DNA of 64,000 nt from Pseudomonas pisciculturae (lineage in GTDB: Bacteria > Pseudomonadota > Gammaproteobacteria > Pseudomonadales > Pseudomonadaceae): positions 48,556 through 112,555 of the forward strand of contig NZ_JACVZE010000014.1 in assembly GCF_015461805.1 (NCBI RefSeq), in the 5' to 3' direction. The notes beneath the pieces were generated by a model that did not search any database, was not told where the DNA came from, and worked only from the letters and a program-made list of their open reading frames with translations. Below are positions 8,593 through 16,981 of the stretch, one piece after another (position 1 is the stretch's first letter; the number at the start of each line of letters is the position of its first letter). Made by a program: the position numbers and the translations under genes.

Positions 8593-10158
8593 ATGCGCAA
8601 CAACCAGCCAGTGACACAGCGCGAGATTTCCCTCGCGTCTCAACAGAAACTTATCTCGGCCACCGATGTTCGGGGTGTAATCACCTACTGCAACGACGCC
8701 TTTGTCGAAATCAGCGGTTTTAACCGCGCAGATCTGATCGGCGCGCCGCAAAATATCGTGCGTCACCCCGACGTTCCTCCAGCTGTATTCGCGCACATGT
8801 GGAGCGCACTCAAGCAAGGCCTGCCCTGGATGGGCATCGTCAAGAACCGCTCAAAAAATGGCGACCACTATTGGGTCAACGCCTACGTCACGCCGATTTT
8901 CGACGGCAGCAAAGTAGTGGGCTTCGAGTCGGTGCGGGTCAAGCCCACTGCCGATGAAATCCGCCGCGCCCAGGCGCTCTATCAACGCATCAGCAGTGGC
9001 AAGCCCGGCGTGCCGCGCCAGGATGCATGGCTGCCGACCCTGTTGAGTTGCGTGCCGTATGCCGCGACCGCTATCGCCGGCAGCCTCGCCGGGCTGTACC
9101 TCAGTGCTCCAGTCGCCCTCGCGGTCGCCGTAGCGGTGGCCATTCCAGTGGGCGTGCTGTGCTCGCGCTGGCGCCAAAGCAGTACCTTGCGCCTGTTGGA
9201 AGGTGTCGAGCCATCGACGTCAGACGCATTGATCGCCCAGATGTACAGCGACGCAAGCGGCCCCCAGGCACGTTTGGAAACCGCGTTCCTCAGCCAGACC
9301 GCACGCCTGAAAACCTGCCTGACCCGCTTGCAGGACAGCGCCGAACAACTCAGCGCCCTCGCAGGGCAGTCCGACCAGTTGGCCACCGCCAGCGCCAAAG
9401 GCCTGGACCGCCAGCGTGTAGAGACCGAGCAAGTCTCGGCCGCCGTCAACCAAATGGCCGCCACCACTCAGGAAGTCGCCAGCCACGTACAACGCACCGC
9501 CGACGCCACCCAACAAGCCAATGCCCTGACCGGGCGCGGCCGCGATGTGGCGCGCGACACCCGTGAGGCCATCGAGCGACTGTCTGCCGTGGTGGGTGAA
9601 ACCGGCGTCACCGTGGCGCAATTGGCCCGTGACAGCGACGAGATCGGCAGCGTGGTCGACGTGATCAAAGGCATCGCCGACCAGACCAACCTGCTGGCCC
9701 TCAACGCCGCCATCGAAGCCGCCCGTGCCGGCGAGCAAGGCCGCGGCTTTGCCGTGGTAGCCGACGAGGTGCGCCAACTGGCCCAGCGCACCTCCCAGTC
9801 CACCACCCAGATTCACGCCCTTATCACCAAGCTGCAAGCCTCCTCCAACAATGCCGTGCACAGCATGGAGCACGGCCAACGCCAAGCTCAGGAAGGCGTG
9901 GCGTGGGTGCTGGAAGCCGACCAGGCCCTGGTGGGTATCAGCGAAGCGGTGTCCCACATCACCGACATGACCACCCAGATCGCCGCCGCTACCGAGGAAC
10001 AAAGCGCGGTCGCCGAGGAGATCAGCCGCAACATCACCACCATTGCCGAGCTGGCGGACCAGACTTCGGTGCAGGCCCATCAATCCACGGACTTGAGCAA
10101 AGAGCTGACCAACACCGCAGCCACGCAATATGCGTTGGTTGAACGGTTCAACCGCTGA
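8593..10158 (+). CDS. aer: Aerotaxis receptor Aer
   Basis: Chemoreceptor of 521 residues, the exact size of Pseudomonas Aer. The N-terminal PAS domain (about 20-120; ITYCNDAFVEISGF, RHPDVPP, WMGIVKNRSKNGDHYWVNAYVTP) should bind FAD and sense redox state. A short hydrophobic pair at ~150-185 anchors it in the inner membrane with no periplasmic loop. The C-terminal MCP domain carries the hairpin tip EQTNLLALNAAIEAARAGEQ-type sequence and GRGFAVVADEVRQLA. I chose ATG 8593 over the TTG at 8563 because AGGGAG sits 8 bases upstream and known Aer proteins begin MRNNQPVTQRE. Confidence 0.93.
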   Translation: MRNNQPVTQREISLASQQKLISATDVRGVITYCNDAFVEISGFNRADLIGAPQNIVRHPDVPPAVFAHMWSALKQGLPWMGIVKNRSKNGDHYWVNAYVTPIFDGSKVVGFESVRVKPTADEIRRAQALYQRISSGKPGVPRQDAWLPTLLSCVPYAATAIAGSLAGLYLSAPVALAVAVAVAIPVGVLCSRWRQSSTLRLLEGVEPSTSDALIAQMYSDASGPQARLETAFLSQTARLKTCLTRLQDSAEQLSALAGQSDQLATASAKGLDRQRVETEQVSAAVNQMAATTQEVASHVQRTADATQQANALTGRGRDVARDTREAIERLSAVVGETGVTVAQLARDSDEIGSVVDVIKGIADQTNLLALNAAIEAARAGEQGRGFAVVADEVRQLAQRTSQSTTQIHALITKLQASSNNAVHSMEHGQRQAQEGVAWVLEADQALVGISEAVSHITDMTTQIAAATEEQSAVAEEISRNITTIAELADQTSVQAHQSTDLSKELTNTAATQYALVERFNR

Positions 10159-10171
10159 TCAGCGGCCACTT

Positions 10172-10209
10172 CGCGCCCGTCATTGAGTGTGACGGGCGCG
10201 CTATTTTTT
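10172..10209 (+). terminator. Rho-independent terminator after aer
   Basis: Perfect 11-bp stem CGCGCCCGTCA / TGACGGGCGCG with a 7-nt loop, followed by CTATTTTTT. Confidence 0.9.
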
Positions 10210-10463
10210 CGACGAATCCAACAGCATGATCTAACCTTGCCAGGCGCCTCGACGGCTCACGCCGCTGCCGCTGAATTCATGGATGTAGAGAAGGACACGC
10301 CGCTCCGCAAACGGGTCACCGTCACCAGTCGTAGCACAGGCCGTTGTGTGCAAGGCGCAACCTGCATTAATCCCGCGACAGTCCCCCTGTATTCCCCTTC
10401 CGCTTTATGGCTTTGGCTCGGGCGAGTGTGCGTCACGACTCTCTCTTTTCAAGGAATACACCT
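10210..10463. other. Intergenic stretch downstream of the aer terminator
   Basis: No supported gene. A plus-strand ORF crosses it but has no ribosome-binding site, no recognisable domain, and runs through the aer terminator. It presumably holds the promoter of the gene at 10464, but no box stands out. Confidence 0.5.
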
Positions 10464-10976
10464 ATGAGCGATACATCAGCGCCTGCCTCTGACGACCAAC
10501 CCTTTGTGCCCGACGGCAAGCCCCTCACCTCCCGCAGCGGTAGCCAGGCGTTCCCGGAGGGCGAATGGTTCAACCTCCAACTGGACTATGTAAACGACAA
10601 GGGCCAAAGCGTCACCAGTTATGCCTACTTCGTTGGCACCAACGCCACATGGAGCTTCTGGGACTACATCAGCGCCACCGCATCCAACGGCCCCAAAGCC
10701 AAGTTCAAAAAAGACGCCAACGATGGCAACTTCGCGGTGCTCAAGCTTCAGGACGACAACTACCTGTCGTGCCGGGCAAACCCGAGGCGGTGGGTCTACC
10801 GCTCCTCGGCCTATCCGCTGGGTTGGCAGATTGTCGATGGGAAGTTGTACACCAACTATCACGACGGCCCGGTAGGCAGCGTCCATCAGTGGGTGGCCGT
10901 ACCGGATGCGTTCTATTTGAAGGTGGACGGCGGTGACACGTTGACCAACTGCAAATGGGTCAAGGCCGATAACTGA
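10464..10976 (+). CDS. Hypothetical protein of 170 residues, possibly beta-rich
   Basis: Not recognised. Start ATG 10464 follows AAGGAATACACCT, and the upstream in-frame ATG at 10407 lacks a ribosome-binding site. There is no signal peptide or membrane segment. The sequence is rich in Trp, Tyr and Asp, with short beta-like segments (GEWFNLQLDYV, TSYAYFVGTNATWSFWDY, LKLQDDNYLSCRA, WVYRSSAYPLGWQIVDGKLYT, HQWVAVPDAFYLKVDGGD), which suggests a compact beta fold such as a trefoil or lectin-like domain. The first 35 residues are low-complexity and acidic. It stands alone between two terminator-like regions. Confidence 0.7.
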   Translation: MSDTSAPASDDQPFVPDGKPLTSRSGSQAFPEGEWFNLQLDYVNDKGQSVTSYAYFVGTNATWSFWDYISATASNGPKAKFKKDANDGNFAVLKLQDDNYLSCRANPRRWVYRSSAYPLGWQIVDGKLYTNYHDGPVGSVHQWVAVPDAFYLKVDGGDTLTNCKWVKADN

Positions 10977-11053
10977 TCGCTGGGTGATCAGCGGGGCCGC
11001 CGGTTTTCAAGGTGGCCCTTCTTATTGGCAGCGACCGTTACAGCGTGGCCCCA

Positions 11054-12460
11054 TCAAGGCTGTTTGCGATACATCCCCGTGAAATACTCCAGATTATCCG
11101 GCGCCGAGTTGTGCTCGATCACCGCAAAGTGCTTCACCAGTTGGATGTGATACGGCCCGTTGCCCTTGGGTGCCAGCGGCTCGCGCACGATGATCAGGTT
11201 TTCGGTTTCCATGGGTACGGTGTGCTTCGCGGTCACGAGTTGTTTGCCGGTCTTGGTGTCTTTGAGCGTCACGGTGAACTCGGCCACTTCCCTGCCCTCG
11301 TGATCCCGTTCGGGAAGAATCCTCACGTCAAGGTCGCCATCACGGCCGAGGAAGTCATCGCGCATCTGGTAATGGCCATCGCGCTGGTCGCGGGGGACTT
11401 CATCGTACTTGTCGTACTCCGGCTCACGCTCGGCCGCGTGCAGCACAATCGGCAACTCAGGGTTATCGCCTTTGGCGCCACTGACCCAGGTGCCGGTGTA
11501 GGCGTAGGGCTCCGTGGTTTCGCGGGTGATGCGCCAGATGCCGGTCCGGTGACCATCGTCGGCGTATTCGTGCAGGTAGACGAAGGGTTTGTCGTCGTAG
11601 TCGCTGCGGTCGCCCACCAGCTTGATCGGCTTGCCGCTGCCACTTTTGGTGTAGCGCAACTCGCCAATCAGTACCGCGCCCTGCTGCTGGTACCAGAGCT
11701 CAACCGGGAGCTTGCTGTCGAGGGTGCCGGCGAGCATCTGCGGGTCTTCGTTGACCGGGCCTTCCAGGCGTGGCGTCTCCTGCCATTGGCCGTTTTTCCA
11801 CTCTCCGGTGGTGCGCAGCATGTAGCCGCTGGGCATGCTGGAGTTTTCGCCGAACTCGGTCGGTGGCACCTCTTCCTGTGTATACGAGCCCAGTCGTACC
11901 AACTGGCCATCGCGCATTTGCCATTGCGACGAACGCGTCCAGCAACAGCCACGGTCGGTTTGCGAATGGATCACACCGTCCTTGGGGCTGACCGAAAACA
12001 TCGCGCCGCTGGTTTCATTGGCCAGCTCGGTCAGCGCGGCGTTGAGCACCCATTGCGGTTTCTGCGGGTCTTGCAGGTACACATCGTAGTTGGATTGAAA
12101 GCCGGCATCAGGACCATCGCCATTGCGGATCGCCAGGTCCATGCGGCCATCACGATCGATATCGGCGAAGTACAGCACGCCGCTCTCGCCCACCAGGCGC
12201 CAGTCCAGCGTCTTGCCATTGTGATCCAAAGGCACTGGGGCGGCCGGGGTCTGCAATTGCTGAAGGATGTCGAGGGTGGTTTTATCGCGCACGGTGATCA
12301 GCGCACGGGCTTGTTGGCCCAGGTCTTGCGGCGCGTCCGGGAACAGCACTTCGACCAGGAACTGGCCGCTGGGGTCATTGACCGAGAAAGAGCGGGGTTC
12401 GGCGCTAACCTGGGTGGCCAGGGAAAGAGACAGGAGCACACCGCGGACGAGCGAACGCAT
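11054..12460 (-). CDS. XAC2610-like secreted protein
   Basis: Protein of 468 residues with a clear Sec signal peptide (MRSLVRGVLLSLSLATQVSA, cut near residue 20), so periplasmic or secreted. Residues ~20-180 resemble the XAC2610-related family: a beta domain, then a FG-GAP/EF-hand-like segment (LYFADIDRDGRMDLAIRNGDG) and a cysteine pair (DRGCCWTRSSQW). The second half is a repetitive beta region (GKPIKLVGDRSDYDDKPFVYLHEY, TGIWRITRETTEPYAYTGTW) without a named domain I recognise. Function is unknown. It is transcribed divergently from the membrane protein at 12591. Confidence 0.75.
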   Translation of the reverse strand: MRSLVRGVLLSLSLATQVSAEPRSFSVNDPSGQFLVEVLFPDAPQDLGQQARALITVRDKTTLDILQQLQTPAAPVPLDHNGKTLDWRLVGESGVLYFADIDRDGRMDLAIRNGDGPDAGFQSNYDVYLQDPQKPQWVLNAALTELANETSGAMFSVSPKDGVIHSQTDRGCCWTRSSQWQMRDGQLVRLGSYTQEEVPPTEFGENSSMPSGYMLRTTGEWKNGQWQETPRLEGPVNEDPQMLAGTLDSKLPVELWYQQQGAVLIGELRYTKSGSGKPIKLVGDRSDYDDKPFVYLHEYADDGHRTGIWRITRETTEPYAYTGTWVSGAKGDNPELPIVLHAAEREPEYDKYDEVPRDQRDGHYQMRDDFLGRDGDLDVRILPERDHEGREVAEFTVTLKDTKTGKQLVTAKHTVPMETENLIIVREPLAPKGNGPYHIQLVKHFAVIEHNSAPDNLEYFTGMYRKQP

Positions 12461-12590
12461 TCAAAGCATCCTTGCTGAAATTGGGGGCGGCAGTTTACAC
12501 AGTCTTTCGAACAAAACACTGTCTCGCCGAATACCGGGCTGATATGTTGCGCGCCTTGTCTCGCTGCCCCCTCAAGGACTCCCGCGCATC

Positions 12591-14153
12591 ATGGAAGACG
12601 CCGCCGTAACCACGCCCGCTCGCAGCTACCCCGCTCGCAACTACATTATTCGTCACTGGCGCGGTGAGCTTTCGCTGGCCCGATCCTTCTGGGTCAACGA
12701 AGTGCTGCTCAGCCTGGTCTTCCTGCTTGCCATGGCGCCCCTGTATTTCTTGCTGCTACGTCACCCGCCTAGCCCTCGGGGCTTGCTGATCATGGCCGTG
12801 CTCTTCTTGAGCTTCACGTTGGCCGTCGCTACCTGGCAATGCGTGGGGGTTTGGCGGTCGGCGTCGCGGCACAAGCAGCGTGGCGGTAAACATGTTTGGG
12901 TGCACCTTGTGCGTGTGCTGGTGATTGTCGGGTTCATCGACGTGGGCTACTCCATGCTGGAGCTCGCCCCGGCACTCAAGTCAGCCATGCTACTGGCGAT
13001 CAACCCCACGACACTGGCGCCATTTCAGATCACTGTGCTCAGTGAAACCGAACTTGAATTCAACGGTGGCTTTGCGCCCGGCAGCCTCGCTGCGCTCGAA
13101 CAGGCACTGACCGACAACCCCACGGTCGACACCCTGCACCTCAATAGCGGCGGCGGCCTGTTTGGCGAAGCACGGGCAATCGGCATGCTCATCGAAGAAA
13201 AAGGCCTCATCACCTACACCAACGCTGATTGCCTGAGTGCCTGCACCCTGGCGTTCATGGCCGGTAAGGAACGCCTGCTGGGCGAGAGTGGCCGGTTGGG
13301 CTTTCATGCGGCGGCGCTGTTTGGCTCGACGCATAAATCCTCGGACCTGCTTAACCAATACCGCGATGCGTTGCAGCGTCACGGTGCGTCCAAGGCGTTT
13401 GTCGACAAGGTGCTGGATACGGGTAGCGACGACATGTGGTACCCGGACACCCCCGAACTCAAGCGCAACCACGTCATCACCGACACCGTGGAGGCGCAGT
13501 ACTTTACCGACGCACGCCTGGCGCGTCTCAAGGACCCAGGGCGCCTTGATACTTACCTGCGCAGTCACATGCACTTGAACATGCTTGCCGACCTTGCACC
13601 CGCCCAGTACGAGCGTGAAAAAGCCCAGGCACGGCAAGCCTTGAACGACCCGTTGACCTTTGCGCAGTTTAGAACGAGGGTGCAAACACGTGACGTCGAG
13701 TTGATACAGGACGCGTTGCGCAAAGCGCCAAGCCCTTCCGTGCTGGAGTTCTGGCGAGCCGAGAGCGCACTGGTACAGGCGTTTCATGACAGCAGCGCGC
13801 AGGATTGTGCTGCGTATCTGGCAGCGATCTACCCCAAGGGTTACCAGCTCAAGCAACCGCTGCCACCCGCGGTCATTACCCGAGTGAAAGACGCCCGTAG
13901 GCAGGTTATCCAAACTGCAAGCCAGGAGTTCCAGGAGCGCGCGCCCTCATCCCAGGGCAAAGCGGATCTGGAAGCGGTGCTCAGTGGCGCACCACCCGAC
14001 ACTTACGCGATCTACGCCTCCCCAAGCAAGCACAACGCCGACCCTGAGAAACTCTGCAAAACCTATCAGGACCTTTACCAACGGTTGCTCGCGTTGCCCG
14101 ATGAAACGCGGGCGGCGGGTGCATTGCGTGAACTGCCGGGTTACAAACCATGA
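12591..14153 (+). CDS. Membrane protein with ClpP/crotonase-like (COG3904-type) periplasmic domain
   Basis: Protein of 520 residues. Three membrane segments (about 25-48, 60-80, 103-125) precede a domain resembling the ClpP-like serine protease fold: LHLNSGGGLFGEARAIG (the glycine-rich oxyanion strand), then DCLSACTLAFMAG with candidate nucleophile Ser216, then GFHAA with His239. This matches the COG3904 type of predicted periplasmic proteins. The C-terminal ~180 residues are helical and unassigned. Proteolysis is inferred from the fold and candidate Ser/His only. It is flanked by unrelated genes, so no substrate is suggested. Confidence 0.75.
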   Translation: MEDAAVTTPARSYPARNYIIRHWRGELSLARSFWVNEVLLSLVFLLAMAPLYFLLLRHPPSPRGLLIMAVLFLSFTLAVATWQCVGVWRSASRHKQRGGKHVWVHLVRVLVIVGFIDVGYSMLELAPALKSAMLLAINPTTLAPFQITVLSETELEFNGGFAPGSLAALEQALTDNPTVDTLHLNSGGGLFGEARAIGMLIEEKGLITYTNADCLSACTLAFMAGKERLLGESGRLGFHAAALFGSTHKSSDLLNQYRDALQRHGASKAFVDKVLDTGSDDMWYPDTPELKRNHVITDTVEAQYFTDARLARLKDPGRLDTYLRSHMHLNMLADLAPAQYEREKAQARQALNDPLTFAQFRTRVQTRDVELIQDALRKAPSPSVLEFWRAESALVQAFHDSSAQDCAAYLAAIYPKGYQLKQPLPPAVITRVKDARRQVIQTASQEFQERAPSSQGKADLEAVLSGAPPDTYAIYASPSKHNADPEKLCKTYQDLYQRLLALPDETRAAGALRELPGYKP

Positions 14154-14170
14154 AGCCTCTGCCAGCAGTG

Positions 14171-14258
14171 CCGCCGCCTTCGCAGCCTCGCTAAAGCTCG
14201 ACAGCTCCCACAGGTGACCGCATTCAGCCTTTGGAATGCAGTCACCTGTGGGAGCAAG
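14171..14258. repeat. 43-bp dispersed repeat (copy 2) plus palindrome
   Basis: 14171-14213 matches 3172-3214 exactly. It passes into an inverted repeat at about 14206-14255 with arms CTCCCACAGGTGAC and GTCACCTGTGGGAG. It lies just after the COG3904-type gene and may act as its transcription end. Confidence 0.8.
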
Positions 14259-14334
14259 CCCGCTTCCCACATAGAATGTCGGTGCGCATGAAAACCCTGC
14301 TATGTTTCAGCCCTCTCCAGCCAAGGGATATGCC

Positions 14335-14904
14335 ATGGGCGCGCTAGCCATAAACGCTGCACTGCTGATCATCGACATGCAGCAAGGTATGAACCAGCCC
14401 ACGTTGGGGCCGCGCAACAACCCTGACGCCGAGGTGCACATACAGCGCCTGCTGAACGCATGGCGCCAGGCCGAGCGGCCCATCGTGCACATCCGACACA
14501 TCTCCCGCACCCCCGGCTCGGTATTCTGGCCCGGGCAACCCGGTTGTGAATTCCAGCCTGCCTTAGCCCCACTGCCCCATGAACATGTGGTGGAGAAAAA
14601 CGTCCCGGATGCCTTCACGGCCACGGGGCTGGAGCGCTGGCTGCATGCGCGCTCGATCAGGCAACTGGTGGTCGCCGGGGTGATCACCAACAATTCCGTC
14701 GAGGCTACCGCACGCTCCGGCGGCAACCTCGGTTTTGACGTGAGCGTGGTTGCGGATGCCTGCTATACGTTTGACCAAACCGATTTGTCGGGTCGGCTGT
14801 GGCCGGCGCAAGACGTGCATGCACTGTCGCTAAGTAACCTTGCGATGGACTATGCCAGGGTTGTGCAGGCCAATGACGTTTTGGCTCAACTCACAGCCGG
14901 TTGA
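14335..14904 (+). CDS. Isochorismatase-family hydrolase, Cys replaced by Ser
   Basis: Protein of 189 residues with the isochorismatase fold: LLIIDMQQGM supplies the catalytic Asp, HVVEKNVPDAF the Lys, and GVITNNSVEATAR the cis-peptide and nucleophile region. In the classic cysteine hydrolases the residue before V-E is Cys, but here it is Ser (TNNSVE), a variant I have also seen in annotated members. The substrate is unknown (nicotinamidase, biuret-like and siderophore-type activities all occur in the family). ATG 14335 is chosen because AAGGGA lies 7 bases upstream. The 3' end overlaps the convergent HIT gene by 19 bp. Confidence 0.87.
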   Translation: MGALAINAALLIIDMQQGMNQPTLGPRNNPDAEVHIQRLLNAWRQAERPIVHIRHISRTPGSVFWPGQPGCEFQPALAPLPHEHVVEKNVPDAFTATGLERWLHARSIRQLVVAGVITNNSVEATARSGGNLGFDVSVVADACYTFDQTDLSGRLWPAQDVHALSLSNLAMDYARVVQANDVLAQLTAG

Positions 14905-15335
14905 TCCTTGCTTAACAAGTGCGCGATCTTTCGACGCAACGCCCCATGCACGTCTTCGGCGTACGGCACGGCGTTTTTCCAGTCATAAAACCAGGCGGGC
15001 ATTCGGCGTTTGTCGTCGGGCTCAGAGGCGTAGCGCGGGAAGATATGGCAATGCAGCTCCGGCTCTGAGTTGCCAAGAATCTCGTAATTCATACGCAGCG
15101 CATCGGTGGCTTGCAGCACCGCGTCGCCCATTCGGGCCATATCCAGCAGATACATGGCACGGGCTTCAGGGGCCAGGTCGTTAAGGCTGGCGACCACCGG
15201 GTCAGGCAGCAGCAGGCAGTAACCGGGCAAAAATTGCACATCCCCCATCACGGCCCAGCCTGAGGGCATGCGGCAGATAACCTTGTCATTGGCGCCATTG
15301 CGGGCCAGTGCTACGCGTTCCGTGATTAACGCCAT
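14886..15335 (-). CDS. HIT-family nucleotide hydrolase
   Basis: Protein of 149 residues with the histidine triad core ELHCHIFPRY, where H-x-H is preceded by Glu rather than a third His. The family binds nucleotides and hydrolyses substrates such as Ap4A or AMP-lysine/aminoacyl adenylates. FLPGYCLLLPDPVVASLNDL is the typical N-terminal HIT segment. The C-terminal extension (AWFYDWKNAVPYAEDVHGALRRKIAHLL) is typical of the Ap4A-hydrolase-like group. It is convergent with the isochorismatase-like gene. Confidence 0.87.
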   Translation of the reverse strand: MALITERVALARNGANDKVICRMPSGWAVMGDVQFLPGYCLLLPDPVVASLNDLAPEARAMYLLDMARMGDAVLQATDALRMNYEILGNSEPELHCHIFPRYASEPDDKRRMPAWFYDWKNAVPYAEDVHGALRRKIAHLLSKDQPAVS

Positions 15336-15404
15336 GGGGTCTCCTTGATGGGCGTAAAGTGCAGACGGGATAATAAGCCGTACTCGATCAAAAGTGTGTG
15401 AGCG

Positions 15405-15527
15405 GGCAAGCCCTAATGCCAGTCAGTTAAGAGGTTGAATAGATAAAAAGTGACCTGTGGCGAGGGAGCAAGCTCCCTCGCCACAGGTACAGTGTTCACT
15501 CTTAGCTGGCTGGCATTAGGGCTTGCC
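15405..15527. repeat. Nested palindrome: REP hairpin inside an 18-bp inverted repeat
   Basis: Outer arms 15405-15422 and 15510-15527 are perfect 18-base complements (GGCAAGCCCTAATGCCAG). Partial pairing continues inward (TTAAGAG with CTCTTAG). In the centre, 15453-15488 is a perfect palindrome built of CGAGGGAGCAAGCTCCCTCG with flanks. It lies about 30 bp before the racemase-like gene, whose promoter may overlap it. Confidence 0.88.
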
Positions 15528-15556
15528 TATCCTTTTTTCAATTTTGGACATCGCCC

Positions 15557-16213
15557 ATGCGCATTGCCTGCCTTCATACCGCCGCCAGCAACATCGCCGT
15601 CTTTGACGTGGCAGCCACCGCACTCGGCATCAGCCCAGGCGTACTGCACCACGACGTGCGCGCTGATCTTCTGGAGGCAGCGGAACACGCCGGCCAGTTG
15701 ACCGCTGACATCGCCGAGGCAACCGCATCGGCACTGCTTGCCCTCGCCGAACACGCCGACGTTGTTGTGCTCACCTGCTCGACCTTAGGCCCAGTGGTTG
15801 AAACTATCCGGGCCCCTCAGGCCCCGATACTGCGCACCGATGAAGCCCTGGCCGCCACCGCGCTCAAGGCCGGTGGCGACATCGTGGTGCTGTGCGCAGT
15901 GCAAACGACCATTGAACCCACCTCACGGCTGTTCCACAGCGCCGATGTGCGATTGGTTCCAGGTGCCTGGAACCTGTTCAAGACGGGTGACCTTGACGGC
16001 TACCTGGCGACCATCGCCAGTGCCGCCGACCAGGCCTACGCCGAGGGCGCTTCGGTGGTTGTATTGGCCCAAGCCTCGATGAGCGGCGCCGCCCGGCGCG
16101 TCACCGCCGGCCCGCCGCCGCTTACCAGCGCAACAGCCGGGTTGGCGGCAGCGCTGGCGGCTATTGCCGTCAGCGCGATTGAGCCACCATCGCCCGCCAC
16201 GCCTGCACGCTAG
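15557..16213 (+). CDS. Aspartate/glutamate racemase-like protein
   Basis: Protein of 218 residues with the Asp/Glu/hydantoin racemase outline: N-terminal strand MRIACLHTAA, then VVVLTCSTLGPV with a catalytic-type Cys at residue 74, and a second-half strand ASVVVLAQASMSGAA. The second half should carry the partner Cys (ACT/C-x-G context) but has AQASM instead, so two-base racemization is doubtful. It may be an arylmalonate-decarboxylase-like or other one-cysteine member. The 3' end overlaps the convergent GST gene by 44 bp. Confidence 0.75.
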   Translation: MRIACLHTAASNIAVFDVAATALGISPGVLHHDVRADLLEAAEHAGQLTADIAEATASALLALAEHADVVVLTCSTLGPVVETIRAPQAPILRTDEALAATALKAGGDIVVLCAVQTTIEPTSRLFHSADVRLVPGAWNLFKTGDLDGYLATIASAADQAYAEGASVVVLAQASMSGAARRVTAGPPPLTSATAGLAAALAAIAVSAIEPPSPATPAR

Positions 16214-16841
16214 GTCGCTCGTTTACCCCGGCCAGCCATGCACGCAGCGCTTCGCACTCTTCAGGCACCGGCAGGTCGACCAGGTCGGCAAAAATCAACC
16301 CGCCCAACACCGCGATGTCGGCCATTGAAAACCTATCGCCGGCGACAAAAGGCCGCGTTTGCAGGACTCCATCGAAATAACGCATGCCCCTGACGGCCTT
16401 CTCCTTCATGCGCATGCCCCACTCGGCATTCTGATAAAGCTCCACCTCTGGCCCAAGCCCGGGTGTGGCGTGATGGAAATACACGCTCACCGCATCCATC
16501 AATTCAATTTCTGCACGCTTGGTCATCATATGGATCAGCCCTTGCTCGGTCGGCGTGTTGCCCGTGAGCATCGGGTTGCCGTCCAAGGTGTCCAGGTATT
16601 GGGTGATGGCTGTGCATTCAGCGATCAAGGTGCCGTCTTGTAGTTCCAGTACCGGCAACGTGCCGGAGTAATTGAGGGCCAAAAAACCAGGCTGTTTGTG
16701 CTCACCCGTCCATAGGTTGACGGACACGAACTCGATACTGGGTAACAAGCCTTTCTCGGCCAGCGCAATGCGCACACGTGCGGGATAAGGGCCGTTGTAC
16801 CAGTCGTAGATTTTCAGGGAATGTTGAGATTGGAACGTCAT
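16170..16841 (-). CDS. Glutathione S-transferase family protein
   Basis: Protein of 223 residues with a thioredoxin-like GST N-domain (KIYDWYNGPYPARVRIALAEKGL, then YSGTLPVLELQDGTLIAECTAITQYLD with the Glu/Ser-type glutathione contacts) and an all-helical C-domain (FVAGDRFSMADIAVLGGLIFADL). It is a soluble conjugation or reduction enzyme of unknown substrate. The start faces a TetR gene, and two TACCT-type operator candidates lie in the shared intergenic region, so it is a probable target of that regulator. Confidence 0.88.
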   Translation of the reverse strand: MTFQSQHSLKIYDWYNGPYPARVRIALAEKGLLPSIEFVSVNLWTGEHKQPGFLALNYSGTLPVLELQDGTLIAECTAITQYLDTLDGNPMLTGNTPTEQGLIHMMTKRAEIELMDAVSVYFHHATPGLGPEVELYQNAEWGMRMKEKAVRGMRYFDGVLQTRPFVAGDRFSMADIAVLGGLIFADLVDLPVPEECEALRAWLAGVNERPSVQAWRAMVAQSR

Positions 16842-16853
16842 GGAATATCCGCC

Positions 16854-16873
16854 TACCTGTCAAATGGTAGGCA
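16854..16873. promoter_or_regulatory. Candidate TetR operator 1
   Basis: TACCTGTCAAATGGTAGGCA, part of a 7-base inverted repeat (GCCTACC / GGTAGGC at 16851-16872). It shares 14 of 20 positions with the site at 16908. It lies 13 bases before the GST start codon. Confidence 0.6.
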
Positions 16874-16907
16874 AAGATTGCGAGCTTTGCGGCGCACTGT
16901 CAATCAA

Positions 16908-16927
16908 TACCTACCAGTTGGCAGGTA
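16908..16927. promoter_or_regulatory. Candidate TetR operator 2
   Basis: TACCTACCAGTTGGCAGGTA, an imperfect palindrome (8-base arms, one mismatch) 54 bp from the first site in the same intergenic region. It could control both the GST and tetR promoters. Confidence 0.62.
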
Positions 16928-16981
16928 AAAGCCGATAAGCGTAGAATCCGCCCCATCCCCCACCTACCGAGAAGCCAGCAC

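Noticed and set aside
11012..12478. Plus-strand ORF of 488 codons opposite the XAC2610-like gene
   Set aside because: The minus-strand gene has a clear signal peptide and domain pattern, while this frame has neither.
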